Part shown: piece by piece, positions 1 through 6,868 of the stretch | Position numbering within the stretch: position 1 is the stretch's first letter | How the letters are laid out: each line of letters begins with the position of its first letter | The notes under the pieces: generated by a model | What the model was told of the DNA's origin: nothing | Databases searched by the model: none | The model's input: the letters and a program-made list of their open reading frames with translations, nothing else | Position numbers and translations under genes: made by a program | From: Clostridiales bacterium | Lineage (GTDB): Bacteria > Bacillota > Clostridia > Christensenellales > CAG-138 | Direction of reading: 5' to 3' | DNA: 6,868 bases | Assembly: GCA_012511925.1 (NCBI GenBank) | Contig: JAAZFD010000277.1 | Span: forward strand, 1 to 6,868

Positions 1-3000
1 ATGCACGAGTATCCGGGACTTTTCTCTGAAAGTGTAAATGGCTCTCTTGGAAAAGCCGATGCCCGCTTTCATAAGATTGATGTATCCTTAAGTAGAAAGA
101 CTACATTTAAACTAATCGGTGAGAGCATCATCACCAGAGACGGAATGCAGGGCAATTGGGAGGATATTTGCGAAGACCTATATTCATCTATCAGCGGCAG
201 CGTACATGCATATATGGGCGACCCTGACTCCGATATGGACGCCAATACTCTTAAAAAAATATTCCCAATACACCCGATGACGGTCAATCTCGTATCTATG
301 GTCGCCGGTCTTGCCGCGTCCAATAGAAGTATCTTTGAATTTTTGAAAAGTAGCGGCGATGACGGTTTCCGTGCTTATATTCGCAATAACGGTCAGTATG
401 ACTGGAAATGGGTAACTCCCGACTATCTTTGGGATTACTTCTTTGTGAATAATCTCGGGGGGAAAAAAGACCTTACTAAGACCGCAGAAGATGCACTCAA
501 GCACTACAGAAAAGTCAAAAATCTTATCAGCGATGACCGTGCGCTTCGCGTCTTTAAGGCTGCAATGCTGCTGCTTGCCACTATTGGCACTGGGCATAGC
601 CTCAAGAAAACAAGAGGCAGTAAGGGAATCCAAGTTACAGAGAAAACCCTCTGCGATTGCTTCTCAGGCATGATGGACAAGGATTCAGTAAAAAGCTACC
701 TGCAATTACTTAGCTCCGATCCGCTGAATGTTCTCGTTTTGGCACCTGACCTTCACGAAGGTTCGAGAATTGAGCTTCCTTATTCCGGCGCTAGCGGAGA
801 GCTTGATACGGAAATTGAAAAGCTCAGGAAGGATAATTCTCCAGCGAAGCTACTCAACTCAGACTCCGCATTTGGCGCAGTTCTAAAAAAGCAATTTGTG
901 CCAGATGAGAAAGCCGTTGTCAAGCGTTTAATTGTCGAAACCTGCTGGGGAACGACACAGCAGCTTAATTACAAGTTCGGAGAAGTGAAAAGGGCAGTCG
1001 AAAAAACGCATCATAAATTTGGATTGCTGGTCGTAGCAGTTCCCACTGTCGAAGAAATTGACAAAATAAAAGCGAACGTTTCTGGATTGATTGCCGACGA
1101 CGAAACGCATCGTGTCCTCGTTGTCGTAATGAGATATCCGCTCTCAGCACAAACATTCCAGAGCTGGTATGAACTGGTTGCCAACGGTTCTCTCGCTCAA
1201 AGAGCAGGAAATACTGTAAATGCGAACTCTTATCAGACTCAGGCTACTGACCTTGTTGGCAACTGGGTCAGCACTGCTATTGGTAAAGATATGGATCTTC
1301 TGTACGGTGATACTCCTGCGCATGTATATACAAATAAAAATGTTATATCGAATTACGAGAAGATTGTGTTCAGACTTTTCCCCGCCGCGCCTGAAAATAT
1401 CATTCGTAAAACTACACTTTACAAATCACCGGCAATGGCGCCTGCTTATTATGGTGTGTCCAAGACCACACTTGAATCCAAAAGTGTGGCAAATGACAAA
1501 CAAAAGAATTTTAACCAGCAATGGCAGGATTGCGTTGATGTTTTGCGCGACAATGATGAGAACGTCTGGGACTGCGCGACAATCGATGAAATAATGTCCA
1601 TGACGGAAACAAAGGTTGGTCGTAGCATGGCTGCACTTTGTGCTCACCTTAATAAAGCTCTGACTTCTGGTACGGTGCTACTCACCGACTTGTGGGGCAA
1701 TATGCAGCAAGAGCTCGGGTATTATGATACCAGCGTGTGCTGCTATCTACTCGGCTTTGCGTTTCATTTTTATATTGGCAAGTTCACATGGTACGATGGA
1801 AATAATGCCCACAAGCTGGATGAAGAAACGATTCCGACAATCATTGTCCAGATGCTATCTGGTAAATCAGCGGGTATGAAGCTTTCCAGCGAAAGCGATA
1901 TTGAAAAGCGGTTCAAGGATATTACTCAACGGATATTTTCGCTAACCCAAGAAGAGATTGGCGATGTTTATGACTGCCGCAAAAATGTAAAAATACATAT
2001 CACGAAGACTGGATATCCTTTCTGGGCATTGAAATACCTTGAGGATACGGATTATTCCGGTATAAAACCTGAAATATGCGAAATCATAGATAAATATATA
2101 GAGTATATTCTTGAAATCGGCAGCCAGACAGCCGTTATGGAGGATATCGTCAGCCTTGTCAAAGTCAATGCAAAAACATATGTGAACCTATTGGCAAGTC
2201 TGTTTAAAGACAAATCAAAGCTTGCTATCGGAATGAAGCAATTCGTATATAAGATAGCACCTGACGCAAAAGAAGCCTGTGAGAAATATAATTTCTCAAT
2301 TAATACGCTATTCAACATGCTTAGTAAGGCTCTTGAGGAAGAAAAGTGGCAATGGCGCGAAAGTGAAGTCTCTGATGCAGCAGAGAAGCTGACACTTGAT
2401 CTTACACTTGTTGGCGTCGTTAACGATGCTCTTAATGGGACAGCGGAATCTGTAGAGAAAATAAAGGATACTCTCGCTAATTATCTGAACTATATCCGTA
2501 TCCCCGGTTGCGTATATGCAGGCCTGTCAGATAACTGGGCTGTCACCATCGCAACTCTTCATAGTATTGCAAGCGGGAAATGGGTCAGTTATTCGAATGA
2601 TGAGAAAGCTACAATCATCAGCGAATTGGAACTGTACACTAAGGATGCCATTGAAAATATCGCGCATCCAATTAACGTCTTGAAGTCATATATCGCCAAA
2701 AACAACATGGGCACATTCTCCGATTCTGAGTACAACGATATCCTTCAAGCTCTCCAAAAAGAACCATTTTCGCAAACTGAGCACAGTTTCAAAACTGCCA
2801 TCCGTAATAAAATCAACGATTTGGCGTACACAAAGCAAGCCAATTCGATACTAGAAATTTGGGAAAAAAAGACTGGTACCACAGATATTTCTGCGTGGGC
2901 ACAGGAGTATTTGATGCCGGTTACATGGGTTATGCCTAATTGTACAAAAATCTTTTCTGTCGTGAATGCCCTTAGTCGTAATGAACGGGTGGATTCTACT

Positions 3001-3372
3001 CTGCTTGAAAACGCACTTACGGCCATCTCAGATGCGGATTTCTCCGTTCTGAAAGACAAGAAAGAAATTGACAGGTGTTTCATCATCAATGTCTCGTCAG
3101 AAAAGTATTACAACCTTCTATTACCACACATAGGTGAGCTGAAGGATGCAATTCAGAGCAGTGGTTATCGAGATTATTCTGCGTGGAATAACGCCACTGT
3201 TGTCATTAGAAAAATCACAGAGCAGTTCATCACAACAGGACTGAAGGATGAAGTAAGCGGAAGTGCAAAGAAAAAAGCCTCGCAAATGACGGAATCAGAG
3301 CTGCGAGTTAAACTGGCAAAACTACTTGATTCAAGTCCAGAGGCTTGTCTGTTTCTTCTTGACGAAGACTAA
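1..3372 (+). CDS. brxC: BrxC-like BREX P-loop ATPase, 5'-truncated by the window
   Basis: This is the C-terminal 1123 residues of a very large protein that I read as the BREX ATPase BrxC (PglY-like family). The visible part begins where the ATPase domain should already be under way. An early H..Y segment leads to ARFHKI (residues 21-26), which matches the family's GRF-type motif. FPIHP at residues 88-92 and NRSIFEFL at 108-115 match the 'hPlHP...R.lFsFL' block that follows the ATPase core. A hydrophobic strand LLVVAVP near residues 342-350 and a Lys-rich, Met-containing C-terminal tail (SQMTESELRVKLAKLL) also fit the family. No Walker A or Walker B is present, so base 1 is probably an internal Met rather than the real start, and perhaps 200-300 residues lie upstream (inference). 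The TAA stop lies 20 bases before the preferred pglZ start. BrxC is thought to act in the cytoplasm as a core component of the BREX complex. Family assignment is good; the exact subtype is less certain. Confidence 0.78.
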   Translation: MHEYPGLFSESVNGSLGKADARFHKIDVSLSRKTTFKLIGESIITRDGMQGNWEDICEDLYSSISGSVHAYMGDPDSDMDANTLKKIFPIHPMTVNLVSMVAGLAASNRSIFEFLKSSGDDGFRAYIRNNGQYDWKWVTPDYLWDYFFVNNLGGKKDLTKTAEDALKHYRKVKNLISDDRALRVFKAAMLLLATIGTGHSLKKTRGSKGIQVTEKTLCDCFSGMMDKDSVKSYLQLLSSDPLNVLVLAPDLHEGSRIELPYSGASGELDTEIEKLRKDNSPAKLLNSDSAFGAVLKKQFVPDEKAVVKRLIVETCWGTTQQLNYKFGEVKRAVEKTHHKFGLLVVAVPTVEEIDKIKANVSGLIADDETHRVLVVVMRYPLSAQTFQSWYELVANGSLAQRAGNTVNANSYQTQATDLVGNWVSTAIGKDMDLLYGDTPAHVYTNKNVISNYEKIVFRLFPAAPENIIRKTTLYKSPAMAPAYYGVSKTTLESKSVANDKQKNFNQQWQDCVDVLRDNDENVWDCATIDEIMSMTETKVGRSMAALCAHLNKALTSGTVLLTDLWGNMQQELGYYDTSVCCYLLGFAFHFYIGKFTWYDGNNAHKLDEETIPTIIVQMLSGKSAGMKLSSESDIEKRFKDITQRIFSLTQEEIGDVYDCRKNVKIHITKTGYPFWALKYLEDTDYSGIKPEICEIIDKYIEYILEIGSQTAVMEDIVSLVKVNAKTYVNLLASLFKDKSKLAIGMKQFVYKIAPDAKEACEKYNFSINTLFNMLSKALEEEKWQWRESEVSDAAEKLTLDLTLVGVVNDALNGTAESVEKIKDTLANYLNYIRIPGCVYAGLSDNWAVTIATLHSIASGKWVSYSNDEKATIISELELYTKDAIENIAHPINVLKSYIAKNNMGTFSDSEYNDILQALQKEPFSQTEHSFKTAIRNKINDLAYTKQANSILEIWEKKTGTTDISAWAQEYLMPVTWVMPNCTKIFSVVNALSRNERVDSTLLENALTAISDADFSVLKDKKEIDRCFIINVSSEKYYNLLLPHIGELKDAIQSSGYRDYSAWNNATVVIRKITEQFITTGLKDEVSGSAKKKASQMTESELRVKLAKLLDSSPEACLFLLDED

Positions 3373-3377
3373 TGCCG

Positions 3378-3385
3378 AAAGGAGG
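3378..3385 (+). promoter_or_regulatory. Strong Shine-Dalgarno that sets the pglZ start
   Basis: AAAGGAGG ends 7 bases before the GTG at 3393 and 10 bases before the TTG at 3396, an ideal distance for GTG. It lies downstream of the in-frame ATG at 3372, so it cannot serve that ATG. It therefore argues that translation starts at GTG 3393 rather than at the longer ATG start. Confidence 0.8.
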
Positions 3386-3392
3386 CACAGCT

Positions 3393-5741
3393 GTGTTGAT
3401 AAAACAAATTCCACTACAAGAACTTATGGCGAAAATTGCGACTGATAATACAGAAAGTCGTTTTGTTGCGCGTGTGTTCTTCGTAAATAGTCTGAAGACA
3501 TATTATACACTGATTGATGCCTTGACAGACAAGTCAGATATTGTTGTTCGCATTTCTGACGATTTGTTTTGCAAAGGCGAAGATACTGTCCCAGACATAA
3601 AAGCACTTATCGATTACTTAGATATGCATAAGGACAATAACGCCCTTGTCCCACATTTAGGGGAATATCTCCGCATCGGTGAGGCCACAGAGCGAAACGC
3701 TGCGTGTCTATACTCACTATTGAATCGTCATGTCCATTCCAATAAACGAGTCTGGATTCCGATTTTTTCGGCAGAAGGATTATTTCAATCAATCGTCGGC
3801 AAGTTGGATGAGGAGCGGTTTGGTGACGCTCTATTTAAAGTGGATGAAGCTCCTACTGACTTTTCTGCTCTCGCCTACTCAAAGCCGTTTGCCAATCAAC
3901 CGGGCATTGTTAACGCCAACGGATTAAAAGCGTGGCTTCGTTTGTGGGTTGACAAGAAAATTGAATCGGGCATGTCCTATGCTACTCGGCAAATTAAGCA
4001 ATTGTCGCCTTCAAGTGGCGATTATGCACTATCTGTAATTACCGATCCGTTTTCCTTTATTTGCAGTTCACTTAAGGACAACAACGCAAAGTTAATTAAG
4101 GAGCTGGGCACGACTGAACAGTGGACGTCCCTTGTTCCATATGCGGCAGAATCAAGCGGAACACTCGAGCACCTGATAACAAGTAGTCTAAACATAGTAA
4201 AGTTCGACCCGTATCAAATACTTAGAAATTGGACTACACTTGATTCATGTAAACAATGGATATTCTTCCTGTGGTATAAACTCGGTCTAAATCAGCAGAG
4301 TAACTATATCTCATATGCAATGTCAAAGGCTGAGACAGTTAGTATGGTTTCTGAAGCGATTGAATGTGCTATCGTCACTTGCACCGAAAACACAAATCTT
4401 GATGAATGGCTTGCTCAAAGAAAACAAGCTCTTGATGCTCTTGGTATCAAAAAGTTTAGTCAAGAGTTCTGGACAGAATATGATAAGCTGACAGATACAC
4501 GCCTTAAAATCAAAGTGCTGACTGGAAAAACACATGAAGAGCGCACAAAAATTATTGAGTTGGTATCGCAGGCGTTATCTGAGGGGAAACAATTCAGTAA
4601 TTTCAAGACGCTTCTAAAAGGAAAATACGCAGATCTAATACTCTACTTATCGGAGCCAATGCACTTAGATGCTGAACTTGCAGAATATATTTATCAGTAC
4701 AAAGCCAACAAATTAGCCAACCGTTTTAATACCTCGTTGTCAAATATGGCGGGCGATATTAATCAGTATGAATATAAAACACGAGGGCAGATTTTATACT
4801 CGTTGAAAGGCTCGAGCGACGCATACTTTGTTTGGATAGACGGCATGGGCATTGAATGGATAGACATGTTGCTTGAAAAAGTGAAATTATTGAATCCAGT
4901 ATTGGTAAGCCAGTCTGTTGATATTGGTACCGCAGTGCTTCCTACCATAACTCAAATTAATATGGAAAAAGCAGACCCGGATACTATTTCTGAAAAAAAG
5001 TTTGATGCTTTGGATTCTTTGAGTCATATCAAAGATAAAAGCGATTGCAACTATTACTCTATCATTGCAAGTCAATTTGAAATGATGGATAGGATTGCGG
5101 AACTCATCTGTCAATCAGCAAAAAATCACCACGACAGGGACATTGTTGTTACTGCAGACCACGGAATGAGCAGGTTGGCTGCTTTAGGTTTTCACAAAAC
5201 TGGTGGTATTGATGCACCGGCATCTGCGACCGTCCAGAATCATGGGCGGTATTGTGAAATACCAGCCGGTTGCCATATGCCGCTTGTTTCGAACACGATA
5301 AAAGGAGAAAACGTCATCGCTTTTAATACACATAACCATTTTTCGATTTCTGGAAATGCACCCGGTGAAGTACATGGTGGAGCATCCCCAGAGGAGATTC
5401 TTGTACCAATAATTCGTTTCAAAAAGCTTGGGAAAAAGCAGAAAAAGGCCGACGCTGCCACATCGTATAGTCTGACATCGTCTGACGTTTATCTTGATAG
5501 CAATGGTGATGTTACCCTATATATTAACACGCAGGGATTGGTAAAGAACGTTACTTTAGAAATCAATGGCAATCAGCTGCAAGCCAATGAAGCCGGTAGC
5601 GAGAAATGGAAAGTGTTGATTTCAGGACTTATTCTTGACCAAATCTACTCTGTTCGAATTTACCTAAACAATATTTATTCGACGGTAGCTGAAACCATTC
5701 ATGTAAAAAGAAAAGGTCTGATAATTGACGACGACATATAG
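3393..5741 (+). CDS. pglZ: BREX phosphatase-like protein PglZ (type 4-like), 782 aa
   Basis: PglZ is an alkaline-phosphatase-superfamily protein and a core BREX component; its substrate is not firmly established. Numbering is from GTG 3393. The N-terminal part (about 1-150) contains the pattern R.FFVNSL.TY (from about residue 24), then DDLFC and GEYLRI, which I associate with the short-form PglZ. A long, mostly helical middle follows. The phosphatase core then begins: WIDGMG with Asp483, LPTIT (516-520, candidate nucleophile region), TADHG with Asp589 and His590, NTHNH with His647 and His649, and VHGGASPEE with His661. These are the expected metal-ligand positions, so the domain looks intact. 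After a Lys-rich linker (about 675-690), the last 90 residues look like a beta-sandwich or Ig-like domain. I chose GTG over ATG 3372 because of the Shine-Dalgarno at 3378-3385; the ATG form would add 7 residues. It directly follows brxC without pglX, which points to BREX type 4. Confidence 0.88.
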   Translation: MLIKQIPLQELMAKIATDNTESRFVARVFFVNSLKTYYTLIDALTDKSDIVVRISDDLFCKGEDTVPDIKALIDYLDMHKDNNALVPHLGEYLRIGEATERNAACLYSLLNRHVHSNKRVWIPIFSAEGLFQSIVGKLDEERFGDALFKVDEAPTDFSALAYSKPFANQPGIVNANGLKAWLRLWVDKKIESGMSYATRQIKQLSPSSGDYALSVITDPFSFICSSLKDNNAKLIKELGTTEQWTSLVPYAAESSGTLEHLITSSLNIVKFDPYQILRNWTTLDSCKQWIFFLWYKLGLNQQSNYISYAMSKAETVSMVSEAIECAIVTCTENTNLDEWLAQRKQALDALGIKKFSQEFWTEYDKLTDTRLKIKVLTGKTHEERTKIIELVSQALSEGKQFSNFKTLLKGKYADLILYLSEPMHLDAELAEYIYQYKANKLANRFNTSLSNMAGDINQYEYKTRGQILYSLKGSSDAYFVWIDGMGIEWIDMLLEKVKLLNPVLVSQSVDIGTAVLPTITQINMEKADPDTISEKKFDALDSLSHIKDKSDCNYYSIIASQFEMMDRIAELICQSAKNHHDRDIVVTADHGMSRLAALGFHKTGGIDAPASATVQNHGRYCEIPAGCHMPLVSNTIKGENVIAFNTHNHFSISGNAPGEVHGGASPEEILVPIIRFKKLGKKQKKADAATSYSLTSSDVYLDSNGDVTLYINTQGLVKNVTLEINGNQLQANEAGSEKWKVLISGLILDQIYSVRIYLNNIYSTVAETIHVKRKGLIIDDDI

Positions 5742-5744
5742 GAG
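5740..5744 (+). promoter_or_regulatory. Shine-Dalgarno for the small Cys4 gene
   Basis: AGGAG overlaps the pglZ stop codon (TAG, 5739-5741) and ends 5 bases before ATG 5750. A ribosome finishing pglZ would sit on this site, so translational coupling is likely. It is shorter than the sites in front of pglZ and brxL. Confidence 0.7.
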
Positions 5745-5749
5745 CTATT

Positions 5750-5953
5750 ATGAAAGCACAGATTAAAATATGCAGAGATTGCGGCCAGCCTTTAACGAAG
5801 GACGAGATCGCTCTAAATAAGAAACTCATTTCACCCGATGTTCAGCAGTTTCAATGCCTAAATTGCATGAGCGAATCGTTTGACTGCAGCGTCTTGGATC
5901 TAAAAATAAAGATTGATGAATTTAAAGAACAAGGTTGTACATTATTCATCTGA
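5750..5953 (+). CDS. Small Cys4 zinc-ribbon-like protein within the BREX operon
   Basis: This gene encodes 67 residues. Two CxxC pairs (Cys8/Cys11 in CRDCG and Cys36/Cys39 in CLNC) are separated by 24 residues, which is the layout of a zinc ribbon or small treble-clef zinc-binding fold. Two further cysteines, Cys46 and Cys63, lie in the C-terminal part, which reads as an amphipathic helix (LDLKIKIDEFKEQ) followed by GCTLFI. There is no signal peptide or membrane segment, so it should be cytoplasmic. It sits 8 bases after pglZ with its own Shine-Dalgarno and 13 bases before brxL, so it is almost certainly co-transcribed and co-translated with them. I recognise the general type from short uncharacterised proteins in Clostridia, but I cannot assign a function. 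A zinc-stabilised adaptor, a DNA- or RNA-binding regulator, or a partner of PglZ or BrxL are all possible. That it is a real gene is well supported; its role is unknown. Confidence 0.85.
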   Translation: MKAQIKICRDCGQPLTKDEIALNKKLISPDVQQFQCLNCMSESFDCSVLDLKIKIDEFKEQGCTLFI

Positions 5954-5960
5954 AGGAGGT
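5953..5960 (+). promoter_or_regulatory. Near-perfect Shine-Dalgarno for brxL
   Basis: AAGGAGGT is an 8-base match to the anti-Shine-Dalgarno end of 16S rRNA. It ends 6 bases before ATG 5967 and overlaps by one base the TGA stop (5951-5953) of the small Cys4 gene. It fixes the brxL start and predicts efficient, coupled translation. Confidence 0.85.
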
Positions 5961-5966
5961 AACAAA

Positions 5967-6868
5967 ATGCTTGAGGAAAAAGTTAAACAGGTATTCTCAG
6001 ATATGGTTGTATTAAAGGAGCCTAAACGCTCTGAGTTCTTTTCCAACCTGAGTCTGCCTTCATATATGCGTGACTGGCTTGTTATGAAATTCTCTGATAG
6101 TCAAGGCAATATTGACTATGATGGCACGCTGTCATATATCAAGAAGTTCACACCAGACCGCGATGCCTATCAGGTCATAAAATATCGTCTCATGCAGGGC
6201 TGCACAGAAAAGCTGCTTGCACGTGTACGTCTGGAAGTGAATCTGAAAAAAGGTGTCGTTCAATTTGAACTACCTGATTTTGGTGGCGCAAAAGGTGGGG
6301 CTTCCGGTATTGTTTCAGATGATGTCTTAGAACAGTATGCCGATGTTTTGTTAAGAGAGAGTGAAAATTGGGGTATTATTGAGCTGGCGCTTGGTAGCAC
6401 GCTGAGCCTTGATGACGACTTCAACAATGGCTCACCGGCACCCACCAAGTTTTACGATAAGCTCTTTGGCAAGGATAAAAAGCACGACGAAGATACGGAC
6501 AATAAGGCCGTTTTTAAGCCAAATGAGATATACTTATGCGGTTACAAACCGTTTTGCCCTTATCGTGTTGACCTCAATTTCTACAAAGAAGCAAGAAAAA
6601 GCTTTGATATTCATGAATGGATTGATGTGATTATTTCGGCAGTCGATTATAATCCAGCAGGATATGTTGACCCCGAAACAGGAGAAATTTGTGAGGAAAC
6701 AAAACTATTTTTTCTTAGGCGATTACTTCCATTTGTAGAGAAGCGCATTAATTTAATTGAACTTGCTCCCAAAGGAACAGGAAAAAGCTATGTGTATGAA
6801 AAAATTAGCAAGCGTGGGTGGCTGATTAGCGGCGGTACTGTTTCCCGCGCTACACTGATCTACGATAA
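5967..6868 (+). CDS. brxL: BrxL, Lon-related AAA+ BREX protein, 3'-truncated by the window
   Basis: The first 300 residues of BrxL are present; the frame is still open at the window end (2 bases of codon 301). The N-terminal region carries family-like motifs: LPSYMRDWLV (from residue 30), FELPDFGG (100-107), EWIDVI (from 217) and DYNP (227-230). The AAA+ domain then begins, with Walker A APKGTGKS (residues 267-274, Lys273), followed by an SGGTVSRATLIYD segment (ends at residue 300). Between them, a charged Lys/Asp/Glu stretch (about 169-181) looks like a flexible loop. Walker B, the sensors and the Lon-like C-terminal domain lie beyond 6868; full-length relatives are about 670-700 residues. 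BrxL is known in other BREX systems as a DNA-binding multimeric AAA+ protein, and its Lon-like part is not clearly an active protease. The N-terminal motifs match the 'Lon-related' BrxL subfamily better than the type 1 form. The start is fixed by the Shine-Dalgarno at 5953-5960. Confidence 0.88.
   Translation, partial: MLEEKVKQVFSDMVVLKEPKRSEFFSNLSLPSYMRDWLVMKFSDSQGNIDYDGTLSYIKKFTPDRDAYQVIKYRLMQGCTEKLLARVRLEVNLKKGVVQFELPDFGGAKGGASGIVSDDVLEQYADVLLRESENWGIIELALGSTLSLDDDFNNGSPAPTKFYDKLFGKDKKHDEDTDNKAVFKPNEIYLCGYKPFCPYRVDLNFYKEARKSFDIHEWIDVIISAVDYNPAGYVDPETGEICEETKLFFLRRLLPFVEKRINLIELAPKGTGKSYVYEKISKRGWLISGGTVSRATLIYD

Noticed and set aside
457..469. G6A6G run as a programmed frameshift site
   Set aside because: The heptamer A-AAA-AAG is present but out of phase with the reading frame (GGG GGG AAA AAA GAC), and the frame continues open for 970 more codons, so no shift is needed.
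184..633. 149-codon minus-strand ORF opposite the BrxC-like gene
   Set aside because: It overlaps conserved ATPase-family motifs on the plus strand and shows no recognisable protein features of its own; an antisense shadow.
1220..1594. 124-codon +strand ORF inside the BrxC-like gene with a hydrophobic start
   Set aside because: It is fully nested in a well-supported coding frame, has no Shine-Dalgarno, and its composition is that expected of an out-of-frame shadow.
1861..1869. GKS tripeptide at residues 621-623 of the BrxC-like protein as a possible P-loop
   Set aside because: The preceding residues (VQMLS) do not give GxxxxGK[ST] spacing, and it lies about 500 residues past the ATPase-domain motifs.
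5636..5680. TTGACC followed by AT-rich sequence near the end of pglZ as an internal promoter
   Set aside because: No good -10 hexamer at 16-18 bases, and it lies within the coding region for the PglZ C-terminal domain; not distinguishable from chance.
6014..6020. AAAGGAG inside brxL as an internal translation start signal
   Set aside because: No ATG, GTG or TTG follows at a usable distance in the gene's frame.

Overview
The window is the middle of a compact, single-strand (+) operon that reads as a BREX (bacteriophage exclusion) anti-phage locus, most likely BREX type 4. In order it holds the 3' part of a very large BrxC-type ATPase gene (1-3372, 5' end outside the window), a complete pglZ (3393-5741 by the preferred start), a complete 67-codon gene for a Cys4 zinc-ribbon-like protein (5750-5953), and the first 300 codons of a brxL gene (5967 to the window end, 3' end outside). 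The annotated starts and stops are almost back to back; the largest gap is 20 bases, so no stretch without a gene needs separate description. No tRNA, rRNA, CRISPR, mobile element, terminator or convincing promoter was seen. Transcription presumably starts upstream of base 1 and ends beyond 6868.

The type assignment rests on gene order and content. brxC is followed directly by pglZ, with no pglX methyltransferase between them, and the last gene is a BrxL-like AAA+/Lon-related protein. From established BREX classification, types 1, 2, 3, 5 and 6 carry pglX, whereas type 4 consists of brxP (PAPS-reductase-like), brxC, pglZ and brxL. brxP would be expected just upstream but cannot be seen. The small zinc-ribbon gene between pglZ and brxL is not one of these four core genes and is the most interesting element here.

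How the genes may work together, partly inferred: BrxC supplies a large P-loop ATPase scaffold, PglZ is an alkaline-phosphatase-fold protein that is a core part of all BREX systems, and BrxL is a DNA-binding AAA+ motor with a Lon-like C-terminal domain. The small Cys4 protein is placed and expressed as part of the same unit and could be an adaptor or regulator.

Organism: probably Bacillota, perhaps a Clostridia-type anaerobe. This rests on the near-perfect AGGAGG Shine-Dalgarno sequences at short spacing, the moderately low GC content, and the resemblance from memory of the small Cys4 protein to short proteins common in Clostridia. No finer placement is possible from the sequence alone.
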